Source of the DNA: Chloroflexi bacterium SZAS-1
GTDB lineage: Bacteria; Chloroflexota; Chloroflexia; Chloroflexales; Roseiflexaceae
Assembly (NCBI GenBank): GCA_018266315.1
Contig: JAFEAS010000158.1
Span: 1-45,485, forward strand
DNA: 45,485 bases
Direction: 5' to 3'
Shown: positions 7,169 through 15,524 of the stretch, one piece after another
Numbering within the stretch: position 1 is the first letter of the stretch
Layout of the letters: every line of letters begins with the position of its first letter
Translations under genes and position numbers: made by a program
Notes under the pieces: model-generated
What the model saw: the letters and a program-made list of their open reading frames with translations, nothing else
The model's database searches: none
Told to the model about the DNA's origin: nothing

Positions 7169-9604
7169 TTATGAAGATAGCAGCTGAATCTTCGCTGGGC
7201 TTTCGGGCTGCCCACCCGTCAGCGCAATCTTCAGCACTTCGTCCATCGACGATACAGGAATGAGCTGTAGGTCGTCGCGCACTTTTTGCGGCAGCTCGCT
7301 AATATCCTTCGCGTTATCCTTGGGCAGAATGAACGTCTTGATACCAGCGCGATGTGCGGCCAGGGTCTTTTCCTTTAACCCACCAATTGGTAACACCTTG
7401 CCGCGCAACGTCACTTCGCCCGTCATTGCCACATCGCGCCGTACAGGTTTCCCCGTCATGGCCGATATTAGCGCGGTAGTAAGCGTAATGCCCGCCGATG
7501 GCCCATCCTTTGGTACCGCACCCTCGGGAACATGGACATGAATGTTGTGCTCGTCGAAGTAATTCGGGTCAACGCCGAGCTGCTCGGCACGGTAGCGCGC
7601 GTATGAAAGTGCCGCCTGCGCCGATTCTTTCATTACATCGCCGAGCTGGCCGGTAAGCTGCAAAATGCCCTTTCCGCGTACTGGCAGTACCTCAATCGAA
7701 AGCGTATCGCCGCCGGTTGGCGACCAGTACACCCCTGTTGCGACGCCGATTTCATCCTTCTCCTCGGCCAGGCCAAACGAGAAGCGCTCTGGCCCCAGGT
7801 ATGCAACAATATCGGCCTCGTCGATCACATAATTAACCGGCGCTTCGCCACTATCGCTCGCCGCCGCCACTTTCCGCGCAACCTTGCGGCACAGGCTGGC
7901 CAGCTCGCGTTCGAGGTTGCGCACGCCCGCCTCGCGGGTATACTCACGAATGAGCTTGAGTAACGCCGCGTTCGTGATTGTCAGCTGCTCGGGCGTCAGG
8001 CCGTGGAAGTCGCGCTGCTTGCGCACCAGGAAACCCTGCGCAATGCCCAGCTTCTCATCTTCGGTATAGCCGCCGATCTCGATCACTTCCATACGGTCGC
8101 GCAGTGGCCCAGGGATCGGGTCGAGCTGGTTGGCGGTGGCAATGAATACGACCTGCGACAGATCGTAGGGGATTTCCAGGTAGTGATCTGAGAACGTATT
8201 ATTCTGCTCGGGGTCGAGCACCTCAAGCAGCGCCGAAGTTGGGTCGCCACGGAAATCCTGCCCGATCTTGTCCACCTCATCGAGGATGTATACCGGGTAG
8301 CGCGATTTCGCGGTCTTCATACCCTGAATAATCCGCCCTGGCATTGCGCCAATATAGGTGCGCCGATGCCCGCGAATTTCGGCCTCGTCGCGAATGCCGC
8401 CCAGGCTTGTGCGCACAAAGGCCCGGCCCAGCGCGCGTGCGATCGAGCGGCCCAGGCTGGTTTTGCCCACACCGGGCGGCCCCACCAGGCACAAGATCGG
8501 GCTGCGCATGCGGCTGCCAGCCAGCTTACGCACTGCCAGATATTCGAGCAAGCGCTCTTTTACCTTTTCCAGGCCATAATGATCTTCATCAAGCACTTCC
8601 TGGGCCTGTGCGATACTAATCTCGCTAATCTCTTCTTCCGCCCACGGCAAGTTAATGATCCAGTCAAGGTAGGTGCGAATAACGCCTGCTTCGGGGCTAT
8701 TCATTCCCTGCTGTGCCAGACGCTTCAGCTCGTGGGTGGCCTGCTCTTTGACATAATCGGGAGCTTTTAGATCGGCAATTTTGCGCCGCAGCTCGTCAAT
8801 CGGGTCGTCGCTATCATCATCTTCGCCTAGCTCGCGGCGAATAACGCGCATTTGCTCGCGCAGGAAGTATTCGCGCTGGCTTTGATCAAGCACTTCTTTG
8901 GTATCTTGCTGAATCTTCTGGCGCAGCTTCAATAGTTCAAGCTGGCGCGCGAGCAACATATACGCCCGGCGCAGCCGCTCAACCGGGTCGATCTCGTTGA
9001 GAATATCGAGCCGCTCGCTAAACTCGAACGCTGGCGCATAAGTCACAATATCGGCCAGGTGGCCCGGCTTATCGATCCGATGGACAAATGCTACGGCATC
9101 CTGTGGTACCTCGCCCAGGTGATCAACAAACTCGTCTACCTGTTGCTTGACGGTATCCATCAGCGCTTCGACTTCCATACCCACTGGCTCGGCATCGGTG
9201 ATAGGGAGGCAACGCACGCGGTAGAATGGATCGACCTGTACCGCGCTGATCAAATGCGCACGCACCAGACCTTCGAGAATAATACGAACAGTGCCATCGG
9301 GTAGTTTAATAAACTCTTCCAAGCGGGCAATCACGCCGATCGGGGGGAGCTGTTGCGGCTGGCCGTTTTTGTAGCCCTCAATCTCGTTCTCAGAAACGAA
9401 AATCAACAGCACTTCCTGATCTTCTTCCCATGCCTGCTCCATCGCACGGTACGATTTCCCCTGGCCTACCTGGAGCGGCACCGTCATATGGGGCATGATC
9501 ACCATTTCTCCCAGCACTACCAATGGTAATTCGCGCTCGGGCGAAGCCGCCAAGGCCTCACCCATCAGCGTGTCGTGCTCGGAGGGCTGCTTGTGTTTAG
9601 TCAT
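7169..9604 (-). CDS. lon: ATP-dependent protease Lon
   Basis: An 811-residue LonA. The N-terminal substrate domain (LPLVVLGEMVIMPHMTVPL) is followed by a coiled region (about 205-290) and the AAA+ module with Walker A GPPGVGKTS at 375-383 and Walker B VYILDEVDKIG near 438-448. The protease domain has the catalytic dyad S703 (PKDGPSAGITLTTA) and K746 (PIGGLKEKTLAAHR), spaced 43 residues apart as in E. coli Lon. It degrades misfolded and regulatory proteins in the cytoplasm. The start has GAGGAT 7 bases upstream and an extra hydrophilic N-terminal stretch. The 219 bp upstream contain no heat-shock element I could identify. It is a single gene with no partners. Confidence 0.97.
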   Translation of the reverse strand: MTKHKQPSEHDTLMGEALAASPERELPLVVLGEMVIMPHMTVPLQVGQGKSYRAMEQAWEEDQEVLLIFVSENEIEGYKNGQPQQLPPIGVIARLEEFIKLPDGTVRIILEGLVRAHLISAVQVDPFYRVRCLPITDAEPVGMEVEALMDTVKQQVDEFVDHLGEVPQDAVAFVHRIDKPGHLADIVTYAPAFEFSERLDILNEIDPVERLRRAYMLLARQLELLKLRQKIQQDTKEVLDQSQREYFLREQMRVIRRELGEDDDSDDPIDELRRKIADLKAPDYVKEQATHELKRLAQQGMNSPEAGVIRTYLDWIINLPWAEEEISEISIAQAQEVLDEDHYGLEKVKERLLEYLAVRKLAGSRMRSPILCLVGPPGVGKTSLGRSIARALGRAFVRTSLGGIRDEAEIRGHRRTYIGAMPGRIIQGMKTAKSRYPVYILDEVDKIGQDFRGDPTSALLEVLDPEQNNTFSDHYLEIPYDLSQVVFIATANQLDPIPGPLRDRMEVIEIGGYTEDEKLGIAQGFLVRKQRDFHGLTPEQLTITNAALLKLIREYTREAGVRNLERELASLCRKVARKVAAASDSGEAPVNYVIDEADIVAYLGPERFSFGLAEEKDEIGVATGVYWSPTGGDTLSIEVLPVRGKGILQLTGQLGDVMKESAQAALSYARYRAEQLGVDPNYFDEHNIHVHVPEGAVPKDGPSAGITLTTALISAMTGKPVRRDVAMTGEVTLRGKVLPIGGLKEKTLAAHRAGIKTFILPKDNAKDISELPQKVRDDLQLIPVSSMDEVLKIALTGGQPESPAKIQLLSS

Positions 9605-9823
9605 CGTGTATCCTCGCTTATCAGGCAGGTGCCCGCGTTGTTTCTGTATTTGGAATTAATCCCACTTTTACCGATTCTTAAGCCCATAATTTGTTCGTAT
9701 ACGTGCTCATGGTACCACATCTTTAGCGATTGTGAGCTGATTACAAGCTGAAAACAGAAATCTGTGATACTTCATCTTCTGCTTTCTACACCGATTATTT
9801 ATCCTTTGAGGTTCGGTCGCTGC

Positions 9824-10309
9824 TTAACGTTCAGGGAATGCTGATCTGTCCGCCTGGTGTAGCGCGTTGCCCATCGCATCGAGCATAGCTCCCAGCAAGC
9901 GCCGCAGCTCTTGTAGCTCGGTGGGCGAGATATGGGCCAGTGTAGTCTGCATCGCTTCATGCCGGGCGCGCTCAATCCGTGTGAGGAGTATACGCCCACG
10001 TTCAGTAGCCGCCACTACCACCTGGCGCCGATCATCGTCGGGGCGTCCACGCTCAACCAGGTGCTTTTCGAGCAAGCGATCGACAACACCGGTGAGCGAT
10101 GCTGCCGATTGGCTTGTAGCACGCGCTAGATCCGACATCTTGCACATGCCGCTGCAATAGCTCAAGTGTAAAAGGGTATAGTACTGCGGCACGGTGAGAT
10201 CGAAGCGCTCTTCGGCCAAAAGCTGCATAAATTGGCGCTGGCCCAGCCAGCCAAGCTGAAGAATCGCGCGCTCGATTTGCATAAATGGATCATCGGCTGG
10301 TGTGGTCAT
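9824..10309 (-). CDS. MarR family transcriptional regulator
   Basis: A 161-residue protein with the winged-helix layout of MarR regulators: FDLTVPQYYTLLHLSY, then KMSDLARATSQSAASLTGVVDRLLEKHLVERGRPDDDRRQVVVAATERGRILL, which covers the helix-turn-helix and the wing with its D-D-R-R tip. C-terminal helices would form the dimer interface. Such proteins are dimeric repressors that let go of DNA when they bind phenolic ligands or become oxidised. A palindrome overlapping its own promoter suggests autoregulation. The neighbours (lon, a response regulator) give no clear ligand. Confidence 0.9.
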   Translation of the reverse strand: MTTPADDPFMQIERAILQLGWLGQRQFMQLLAEERFDLTVPQYYTLLHLSYCSGMCKMSDLARATSQSAASLTGVVDRLLEKHLVERGRPDDDRRQVVVAATERGRILLTRIERARHEAMQTTLAHISPTELQELRRLLGAMLDAMGNALHQADRSAFPER

Positions 10310-10344
10310 AGATATTTCCTTATACCATCGATAAACCCATAATA

Positions 10345-10395
10345 ATGTAAATATTTAATGCTATTAAGTATATCATTGGCTAGTAGGCGCGTCAA
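10345..10395 (-). promoter_or_regulatory. marR promoter with overlapping palindromic operator
   Basis: Minus strand -35 TTGACG (10390-10395), a 17-bp spacer and -10 TATACT (10367-10372). An imperfect palindrome at 10345-10376 (arms ATGTAAATATTTAAT and ATTAAGTATATCAT around GCT) covers the -10 and the expected transcription start, the classic place for a MarR operator. Confidence 0.65.
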
Positions 10396-10599
10396 ATGCC
10401 GCTGCCAGCCCGCGCAACGTTTTTGCAGAGGAATAAACCAGGGTCAATCGTTTCGATTCAATCACCGGGCTACCCTGGCTCTATTACAGCCCCGCCATCA
10501 TTCCGATCACATCTTGCCCGCCAAAGAGTTCGCGCCGCGCTGTATGATGCTGCTGTGGGTAGGGATTGCAGTACAACGATGCGGGTTAAGGCGAAAGAA

Positions 10600-10971
10600 A
10601 TGACATTACGCTCGATATTAATTGTGGATGATGAAGAGAATCAGCGCTTTGTTGTTGAGCAGGCTCTGCGCTCAACAGCATTTGATTGGAATATCTGTAC
10701 AGCAGCATCGGGGCACGAGGCGCTTGAGTCGCTGGCCGGGCGCTCCCCTGATCTTGTAATTACCGATTACAACATGCCCTACATGAATGGCCTCGATCTT
10801 GTTGCACATATTCGGCGGCGTCAAATCGACACCCGGATTATTCTTATGACGGCTTATAGCTCACCCGAGATGCACGCAGCCGCCAGGCGCCTGAAAATCG
10901 ATTATTGCCTGATTAAGCCGGTACGCCTCAACGAATTACGCCGCCTGGCAACTACTGCCCTTGAAGGATAA
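10600..10971 (+). CDS. Single-domain response regulator (CheY-like receiver)
   Basis: A 123-residue receiver domain without an output domain. It starts MTLRSILIVDDEENQRFV with acidic residues D10 and D11. The phospho-acceptor is D56 in LVITDYNMPYMNGLDLV, followed by the conserved threonine of ILMTAYSS and the lysine of CLIKPVR. It would accept phosphate from a histidine kinase and act by protein-protein contact. The frame is open back to 10396, but the receiver fold starts at about 10600 and a weak AAGG lies 8 bases ahead. ATG 10579 is an alternative. No kinase gene is adjacent; the nearest histidine kinase is 21 kb away. The upstream 290 bp hold the marR control region. Confidence 0.85.
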   Translation: MTLRSILIVDDEENQRFVVEQALRSTAFDWNICTAASGHEALESLAGRSPDLVITDYNMPYMNGLDLVAHIRRRQIDTRIILMTAYSSPEMHAAARRLKIDYCLIKPVRLNELRRLATTALEG

Positions 10972-11130
10972 TACTAGCGTTGTTTGTAGGGTTTTTGCTT
11001 ACCTAAGCAACTTCTCTATGTTCATGGTCATTGGTTGTGCTACGGCGCAAATGAAGAAAAAGAATATTTTTCAGGAGCCTGACGGCCCCCGCAGCCCCCG
11101 CTAGGACAGCAGTATCACTGATACGGAAGC

Positions 11131-11167
11131 AAAACGCACGGAGCTGTAAGAAGCTACCGTGCGTTTG
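11131..11167 (-). terminator. Terminator after the pcm-M50-tpiA operon
   Basis: A 10-bp stem (AAACGCACGG 11132-11141 with CCGTGCGTTT 11157-11166), extended by AGCT/AGCT after a one-base bulge. On the minus strand it ends in TTTTGCTT, 35 bp after the tpiA stop. Confidence 0.75.
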
Positions 11168-11201
11168 CACGACATACCGCAAATTGTCTACGCCTTCGCG
11201 C

Positions 11202-11954
11202 TTAGCGGAATTGAATAATTCGCAGGAAACTATCGGCTTTAAGCGATGCGCCACCTACCAGTGCCCCATCAATATCCGGCTGGCTCATAAGCTCATCGAC
11301 ATTATCGGGCTTAACACTACCGCCATATTGGATACGAATCTGGTCGGCAGTTGCCTGGTCATACAGCTCGGCCAGGGTGCCGCGAATAGTTGCGTGCATC
11401 GCCTGAGCATCGGCGGGGGTGGCTGTATCGCCCGTGCCAATCGCCCAAACCGGCTCATACGCAATGACAGTATTCAGTAGCTCGCTCGCAGAAACTCCGG
11501 CCAGCCCGGCTTTCACCTGGCCTACTACTACCGCTTCAGCCTGGCCTGCGTCGCGCTGGGGTTTGATTTCGCCCACACATAAAATAGGGCGTAGACCGGC
11601 GGCCAGGGCCGCACGTAGTTTGCGGTTAATGAGCTCATCGCTCTCGCCAAAAATCTGCCGCCGCTCGCTATGGCCCACAATTGCATACTGGCAGCCTACG
11701 TCCTTCAGCATTCCCGGTGCTATCGCCCCGGTGAAGGCACCCTGCGCCTCGTAGAATACATCCTGCGCCCCAAGCATAATCGGCGTCTCTTGCAGCAGCG
11801 AGCTCAGCGCGTGGAGTGCCGTATATGGTGGGCATACCAGCACTTCGCGATCGTGTGTGTCGCCAAGATCGCGCAGTAGCGCTTCAACCAGTTCTACCCC
11901 TTCACCAACAGTCTTGTACATTTTCCAGTTGCCAGCGATCAATGGTTTACGCAT
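11202..11954 (-). CDS. tpiA: Triosephosphate isomerase
   Basis: A 250-residue TIM. It starts MRKPLIAGNWKMYKT (active-site N and K), with the electrophilic histidine in AIVGHSERR and the general base in VIAYEPVWAIGTG. The phosphate-binding tail IRIQYGGSVKPDN and DGALVGGASLKADSF is intact. It interconverts dihydroxyacetone phosphate and glyceraldehyde 3-phosphate. It is last in a four-gene operon, starting 12 bp after the stop of the M50 peptidase gene. Being placed behind two membrane peptidases and pcm rather than with gap and pgk is unusual. Confidence 0.97.
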   Translation of the reverse strand: MRKPLIAGNWKMYKTVGEGVELVEALLRDLGDTHDREVLVCPPYTALHALSSLLQETPIMLGAQDVFYEAQGAFTGAIAPGMLKDVGCQYAIVGHSERRQIFGESDELINRKLRAALAAGLRPILCVGEIKPQRDAGQAEAVVVGQVKAGLAGVSASELLNTVIAYEPVWAIGTGDTATPADAQAMHATIRGTLAELYDQATADQIRIQYGGSVKPDNVDELMSQPDIDGALVGGASLKADSFLRIIQFR

Positions 11955-11966
11955 ACTAGCTCCTTC

Positions 11967-12638
11967 TTAGGTTAACATGCTCAGCACAGTACGCAGCCCG
12001 GTATTGCTACTGAGCACAAAGGTGAGCAAAATCCCAATCGCAACCGTGATGCCAAACACCAGCGGACTCCAGTTCAGCACTTTTGCGCCATCAAACGGGC
12101 CAGCAGGTATCATATTGAACAGCCCAAGCCAGGCATTCAGGCTAAAGCCGACAATACACGTGGTAATAACGATATTCGGCACGCTCATCCGCGCCACAAT
12201 AATCACCAGCAGTGCAATAAAGAATAATGCCGAAAGTACCAGGTTGGTGGCCGGGCCAGCGAGCGCGATCAGCCCACTCTGGCGCGGTGTGAGGTAGCCG
12301 CGATGCCACACGGCACCGGGTGCCGCGATAAAAAATCCGGCAAACGCGATGACAATTGATAATAGCAGCCAGGCGTTGTTTGCCACAAAATGCGCCTGAG
12401 CGCCATACTTGCGTGCGACAATTCGGTGGGCTAGCTCGTGTAGCACGAAGCCCAACCCACACACAATTGCGGATACCAGCAGGTTTGTAAGAAAGGTGCT
12501 GCTGAGAATATTACCAGCACCAGTTTGCAGAATAGCATAGGCTATGGTTGTGCCTGACCATGCTTTCAGCAGCTCAACATTATCATTCGCTTGGCCGTTG
12601 AAAACAGCTTCATCCGGCATTTGAAACATGCGATTCAC
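11967..12638 (-). CDS. Site-2-type M50 membrane metallopeptidase (copy 1)
   Basis: A 223-residue integral membrane protein with about five or six hydrophobic segments. VLHELAHRIVARKYGA holds the HExxH zinc site in the second membrane helix, and LFNMIPAGPFDGAKVL is the N-x2-P-x4-DG motif that supplies the third zinc ligand in S2P/SpoIVFB-like proteases. No PDZ or CBS domain is present. Such proteins cleave transmembrane segments. The start is GTG 12638, with GAGGAAAG some distance upstream; ATG 12629 is the alternative. It lies 15 bp after its paralogue and 12 bp before tpiA. Confidence 0.8.
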   Translation of the reverse strand: MNRMFQMPDEAVFNGQANDNVELLKAWSGTTIAYAILQTGAGNILSSTFLTNLLVSAIVCGLGFVLHELAHRIVARKYGAQAHFVANNAWLLLSIVIAFAGFFIAAPGAVWHRGYLTPRQSGLIALAGPATNLVLSALFFIALLVIIVARMSVPNIVITTCIVGFSLNAWLGLFNMIPAGPFDGAKVLNWSPLVFGITVAIGILLTFVLSSNTGLRTVLSMLT

Positions 12639-12653
12639 AACTGCTCACTTTCC

Positions 12654-13334
12654 TCATTTACTCACAATATGCAATAGCCATTGAAGTATTTGCTCATTCC
12701 CAAGGGCAAATGTCAATACTAGCCCCACCGCTACTATCAGCCCATACCTCATTGGTTGTGCCTGCCAGCTCACCGCCCCGTCGAATGGCGCTACTGGTAG
12801 CAGGCTGCTCAGGCCGAGCATCGCATTCATGCGGAAACCAACATAGCCAGCATACAGCCACCATGGTGGTACGGCCACCTGGTATAGCATGACGACGCTC
12901 AGCAGCGCAAACCATCCTAGTGCTGCTGCCAGGCTAGCTACCGGGCCGGTCAGGGCGACCGTCGCCTGCTGGGCGCTACCATGGCGCGCACCAGTCCAGC
13001 TGATTGCCGGGGCCGCTATGAATACCCCGCCGCAAGCCAGTATGCTAGAAGCCACAGCCCAGCCAGCAATGTTGTTCAGATGAGCGTAGGCACCTGCACG
13101 CCGTGCAGCCAGTGCGTGCGCCCCTTCATGGATTGTTACTGCCAGCGCGGCATTCAGCCCGGCGACCCACAGCTTTTCCTGAAAGGCCGGGCAGAGCCAT
13201 GCAAAGAACGGAAACTCAGGGCATATAACCTGTGCAGGCAGCCGTAACTGCCACAAGGCCCCACCCGCATGATACACGGCAAACGACACACTTACGCTCA
13301 GCCAATAGCCCGCTAGGTGCCGCCATACGCTCAT
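12654..13334 (-). CDS. Site-2-type M50 membrane metallopeptidase (copy 2)
   Basis: A 226-residue paralogue of the next gene with the same length and plan. TIHEGAHALAARRAGA carries the HExxH zinc site, and LSSLLPVAPFDGAV is the DG motif, with Ser where most members have Asn. Both copies share a G-A-Y/G-A-Q-A-H stretch after HExxH and a VFIAAPA/FFIAAPG segment. Its ATG overlaps the pcm stop by 4 bp (ATGA), so translation is coupled. The substrate is unknown; cleavage of an anti-sigma factor would be an attractive guess because an ECF sigma gene is divergent 1 kb upstream, but nothing in the sequence shows it. Confidence 0.78.
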   Translation of the reverse strand: MSVWRHLAGYWLSVSVSFAVYHAGGALWQLRLPAQVICPEFPFFAWLCPAFQEKLWVAGLNAALAVTIHEGAHALAARRAGAYAHLNNIAGWAVASSILACGGVFIAAPAISWTGARHGSAQQATVALTGPVASLAAALGWFALLSVVMLYQVAVPPWWLYAGYVGFRMNAMLGLSSLLPVAPFDGAVSWQAQPMRYGLIVAVGLVLTFALGNEQILQWLLHIVSK

Positions 13335-14023
13335 GGGCGCGCATCGGGCGCGGGCTCATCATCTGCTGGGATGGAGCTACCGGCAGGCTGCCAGGCATGC
13401 GCGCCCAGCAAGGGCACAAACCGCACCTCGCCCAGGCGCTCAGTGTAGATTTGATGGTTTGTGCGCGTTAAGCGCAGCAGCAACTGGGTATCGCGCCCGC
13501 CTACCGGAATGACCAGCCGCCCACCCTCGCCAAGCTGTTGGCGCAAAGGCAAAGGCACCCATGGTGCCGCTGCCGAAACTGCAATTCCATCGTAGGGCGC
13601 ATACTCAGGCAGGCCCAGGGTTCCATCGCCAGTGATTACATGCACATTGGTATATCCAAGTTGGTGCAATCGGCGCTCAGCCTCTTCGGCCAGCGCGGGT
13701 TTACGTTCGATGGTATACACCTCACCTACCAGCAAGCTCAGCACGGCAGCAGCATAGCCCGAACCAGTGCCAATATCGAGCACCCGTTCGCGCGGTGCCA
13801 GGCGCAATGCCTGGGCCATGAGCGCCACAATAAATGGCTGCGAAATCGTCTGCCCTTCGTTTATTGGCAACGCATGGTCGCCATACGCTCGCCTGCGCGC
13901 GGCCTCGGGCACAAACAAATGCCGTGGCACATAGGCCATTGCATCGAGCACCTGGGAATCGCGAATACCGCGCTGCTCAAGCTGCGTGCGAACCATTGCG
14001 CTGCGATCGTCTCGTGTATTCAT
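13331..14023 (-). CDS. pcm: Protein-L-isoaspartate O-methyltransferase
   Basis: A 230-residue PCMT. The N-terminal part has VPRHLFVPEAARRRAYGDHALPI and GQTISQPFIVALM (the substrate-binding T-I-S-Q-P), then the SAM site VLDIGTGSGYAAAVL. Acidic and downstream motifs are VYTIERKPALAEEA and ITGDGTLGLPEYAPYDGIAVSAAAP. The enzyme methylates damaged isoaspartyl residues to start their repair. The ATG at 14023 has GAGGAG 9 bases upstream and matches the family start, so the in-frame extension to 14179 is not used. It is first in the operon with two M50 peptidases and tpiA. A TATAAT lies at about 14041-14046 on the minus strand. Confidence 0.93.
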   Translation of the reverse strand: MNTRDDRSAMVRTQLEQRGIRDSQVLDAMAYVPRHLFVPEAARRRAYGDHALPINEGQTISQPFIVALMAQALRLAPRERVLDIGTGSGYAAAVLSLLVGEVYTIERKPALAEEAERRLHQLGYTNVHVITGDGTLGLPEYAPYDGIAVSAAAPWVPLPLRQQLGEGGRLVIPVGGRDTQLLLRLTRTNHQIYTERLGEVRFVPLLGAHAWQPAGSSIPADDEPAPDARP

Positions 14024-14245
14024 AGTGCGCTCCTCGCCGATATTATACCGCAGCCTGCCAAATACGGCAGCACGTCGTATTCCCTGGCAAAATCGGGCTA
14101 AACTGGCGAGTCTATTGGGCACATTTTGTCGTTCATATGTTTGATATGGTAATACTCTGGTACCGCCCACCTGATACATTATCCCCAGTTAGTACTCGAC
14201 ATACGAACTGTGCCGCCACGTAGCGGCCTCATCAGGAAAGCAACA

Positions 14246-14800
14246 ATGTCGCACAACATTTCAGATGCCGAGCTAGTTCTCCGTGCAAAGCAGGGTGACC
14301 ATGGCGCGTTCACGCAGATCTACGAGCGCTATGCACCGGCAATCTATCGGTATATCTATTTTCGGCTCGGCGAGGCAGAGTTGGCAGAAGATCTCCAGGC
14401 AGAGGTTTTCCTTCGGATGTTCGAGGGGCTACATCGATATGAAGATCGCGGCTGGCCGATTTCGGCCTGGCTGTATCGCATTGCGCGCGACCGCACAATT
14501 GATGTGATGCGGCGGCGGCGTAACCGCCAGCAGGTGCCGCTTGATAATTGGAATGGCAGCTGCGAAGGCCCGGAAAATAGTGTGAGCGCACAGCTCGAAT
14601 ACGAGGAACTGACGCGTACACTCAATGATCTTACCGATGAGCAGCGGCAGGTTATTCAGCTGCGTTTCCTGTCCGAAATGTCGATTCAGGAAGTGGCGCA
14701 AAAACTTGGCCGTACTGAAGGCTCGGTTAAAGCGCTACAGCATCGTGGGCTACAATCGTTGGCGCGCCGCCTGCAGGCGCCAGTGGCCGCGTGCCCATAA
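14246..14800 (+). CDS. ECF-type RNA polymerase sigma-70 factor
   Basis: A 184-residue sigma factor. Region 2 is DHGAFTQIYERYAPAIYRYIYFRLGEAELAEDLQAEVFLRMF plus the DNA-melting part WPISAWLYRIARDRTIDVMRRRR. Region 4 is TLNDLTDEQRQVIQLRFLSEMSIQEVAQKLGRTEGSVKALQHRGLQSL, a helix-turn-helix that reads the -35 element. No region 3 is present. ATG 14246 is chosen because AGGAAAG lies about 6 bases ahead; the in-frame ATG 14210 is less likely. No anti-sigma gene follows. It is divergent from pcm with 222 bp between the starts. A strong terminator follows. Confidence 0.92.
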   Translation: MSHNISDAELVLRAKQGDHGAFTQIYERYAPAIYRYIYFRLGEAELAEDLQAEVFLRMFEGLHRYEDRGWPISAWLYRIARDRTIDVMRRRRNRQQVPLDNWNGSCEGPENSVSAQLEYEELTRTLNDLTDEQRQVIQLRFLSEMSIQEVAQKLGRTEGSVKALQHRGLQSLARRLQAPVAACP

Positions 14801-14860
14801 TTTCAATATTATATCTACGACGCATATATACTTCAGTAGCAATTACGCAATTAAGCAACG

Positions 14861-14914
14861 AATCTCCTTGTATGGAACTGGGCGAATAACCGAGTTCTAT
14901 ACAAGGAGATTTTG
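14861..14914 (+). terminator. Rho-independent terminator after the sigma factor gene
   Basis: A stem of about 19 bp (AATCTCCTTGTATGGAACT with AGTTCTATACAAGGAGATT, one mismatch), a 13-base loop and TTTTGT, 60 bp after the stop. Confidence 0.85.
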
Positions 14915-15028
14915 TATGCGTTCAGATCCACCTCAACAGTTGTGTGGTACACACCGCTTGCCCTGCGGATTGCAATGATCTAGCCCAAGCTTTGTTCTAT
15001 AATACACACAAGGCGCAAGAGGATGTCG

Positions 15029-15133
15029 TACAAAATTCGGTTGCATATGTGTATCTCACACACGACGCATGACGCACTACAAAGCTAAATACTAAGCTCG
15101 TAGTGCGTAATACTACGAGCGAATTTGGTGTGA
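15029..15133 (+). repeat. 105-bp MITE-like palindromic element, copy 1
   Basis: A palindromic element whose ends are TACAAAATTCG and CGAATTTGGTG (inverted copies with few mismatches). Its middle contains GACGCATGACGCACTACAAA and an inverted GTAGTGCG. A second copy in the opposite orientation lies at 34087-34192. There is no coding capacity. It ends 36 bp before the TfoX-like gene, inside the otherwise empty stretch 14915-15169. Confidence 0.7.
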
Positions 15134-15169
15134 GTCGATTGCTCAATGCCAGTTAACAAAGGGGGAATC

Positions 15170-15499
15170 ATGGCTTACAGTGAAGACCTGGCCCAGCGTG
15201 TGCGCGTCGCACTAGCCGAGCAGCCCGTTGTTGATGAAAAGAAGATGTTCGGTGGGCTGGCGTTTATGGTCAACAACCATATGTGCTGCGGTATTCTCGG
15301 CAGCGAACTGATGGTGCGGGTTGGCCCCGAGCGCTACGCCGAAGCACTCGCCCAACCCCATGCGCGCGTCATGGATTTCACTCACCGCGCCTCACGCGGT
15401 ATGGTCATGGTCGACGCTGCCGGGCTGGCTAGCGACGCAACCCTGAACGAATGGGTGGCGCGGGGTTTGGCATTTGTGCAGGGGCTACCGCCAAAATAA
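15170..15499 (+). CDS. TfoX N-terminal domain protein
   Basis: A 109-residue single-domain protein matching the TfoX_N family: MAYSEDLAQRVRVALAEQP, VDEKKMFGGLAFMVNNHMCCGIL, LMVRVGPERYAEALAQPHARVMDF, and a C-terminal RGMVMVDAAGL...WVARGLAFVQGLPPK. In gamma-proteobacteria TfoX regulates competence together with a C-terminal domain. Stand-alone N-domains like this are widespread and of unknown function. ATG 15170 is preferred to ATG 15146 because AAAGGGGG precedes it at the right distance. It converges on the cysteine desulfurase gene with 25 bp between the stops. Confidence 0.88.
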   Translation: MAYSEDLAQRVRVALAEQPVVDEKKMFGGLAFMVNNHMCCGILGSELMVRVGPERYAEALAQPHARVMDFTHRASRGMVMVDAAGLASDATLNEWVARGLAFVQGLPPK

Positions 15500-15524
15500 C
15501 CCAACGTGCTGGGACACGATGGTA

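Noticed and set aside
10396..10599. N-terminal extension of the response regulator
   Set aside because: The frame is open, but the composition is not protein-like, a receiver fold starts at about 10600, and no ribosome site precedes the upstream ATG.
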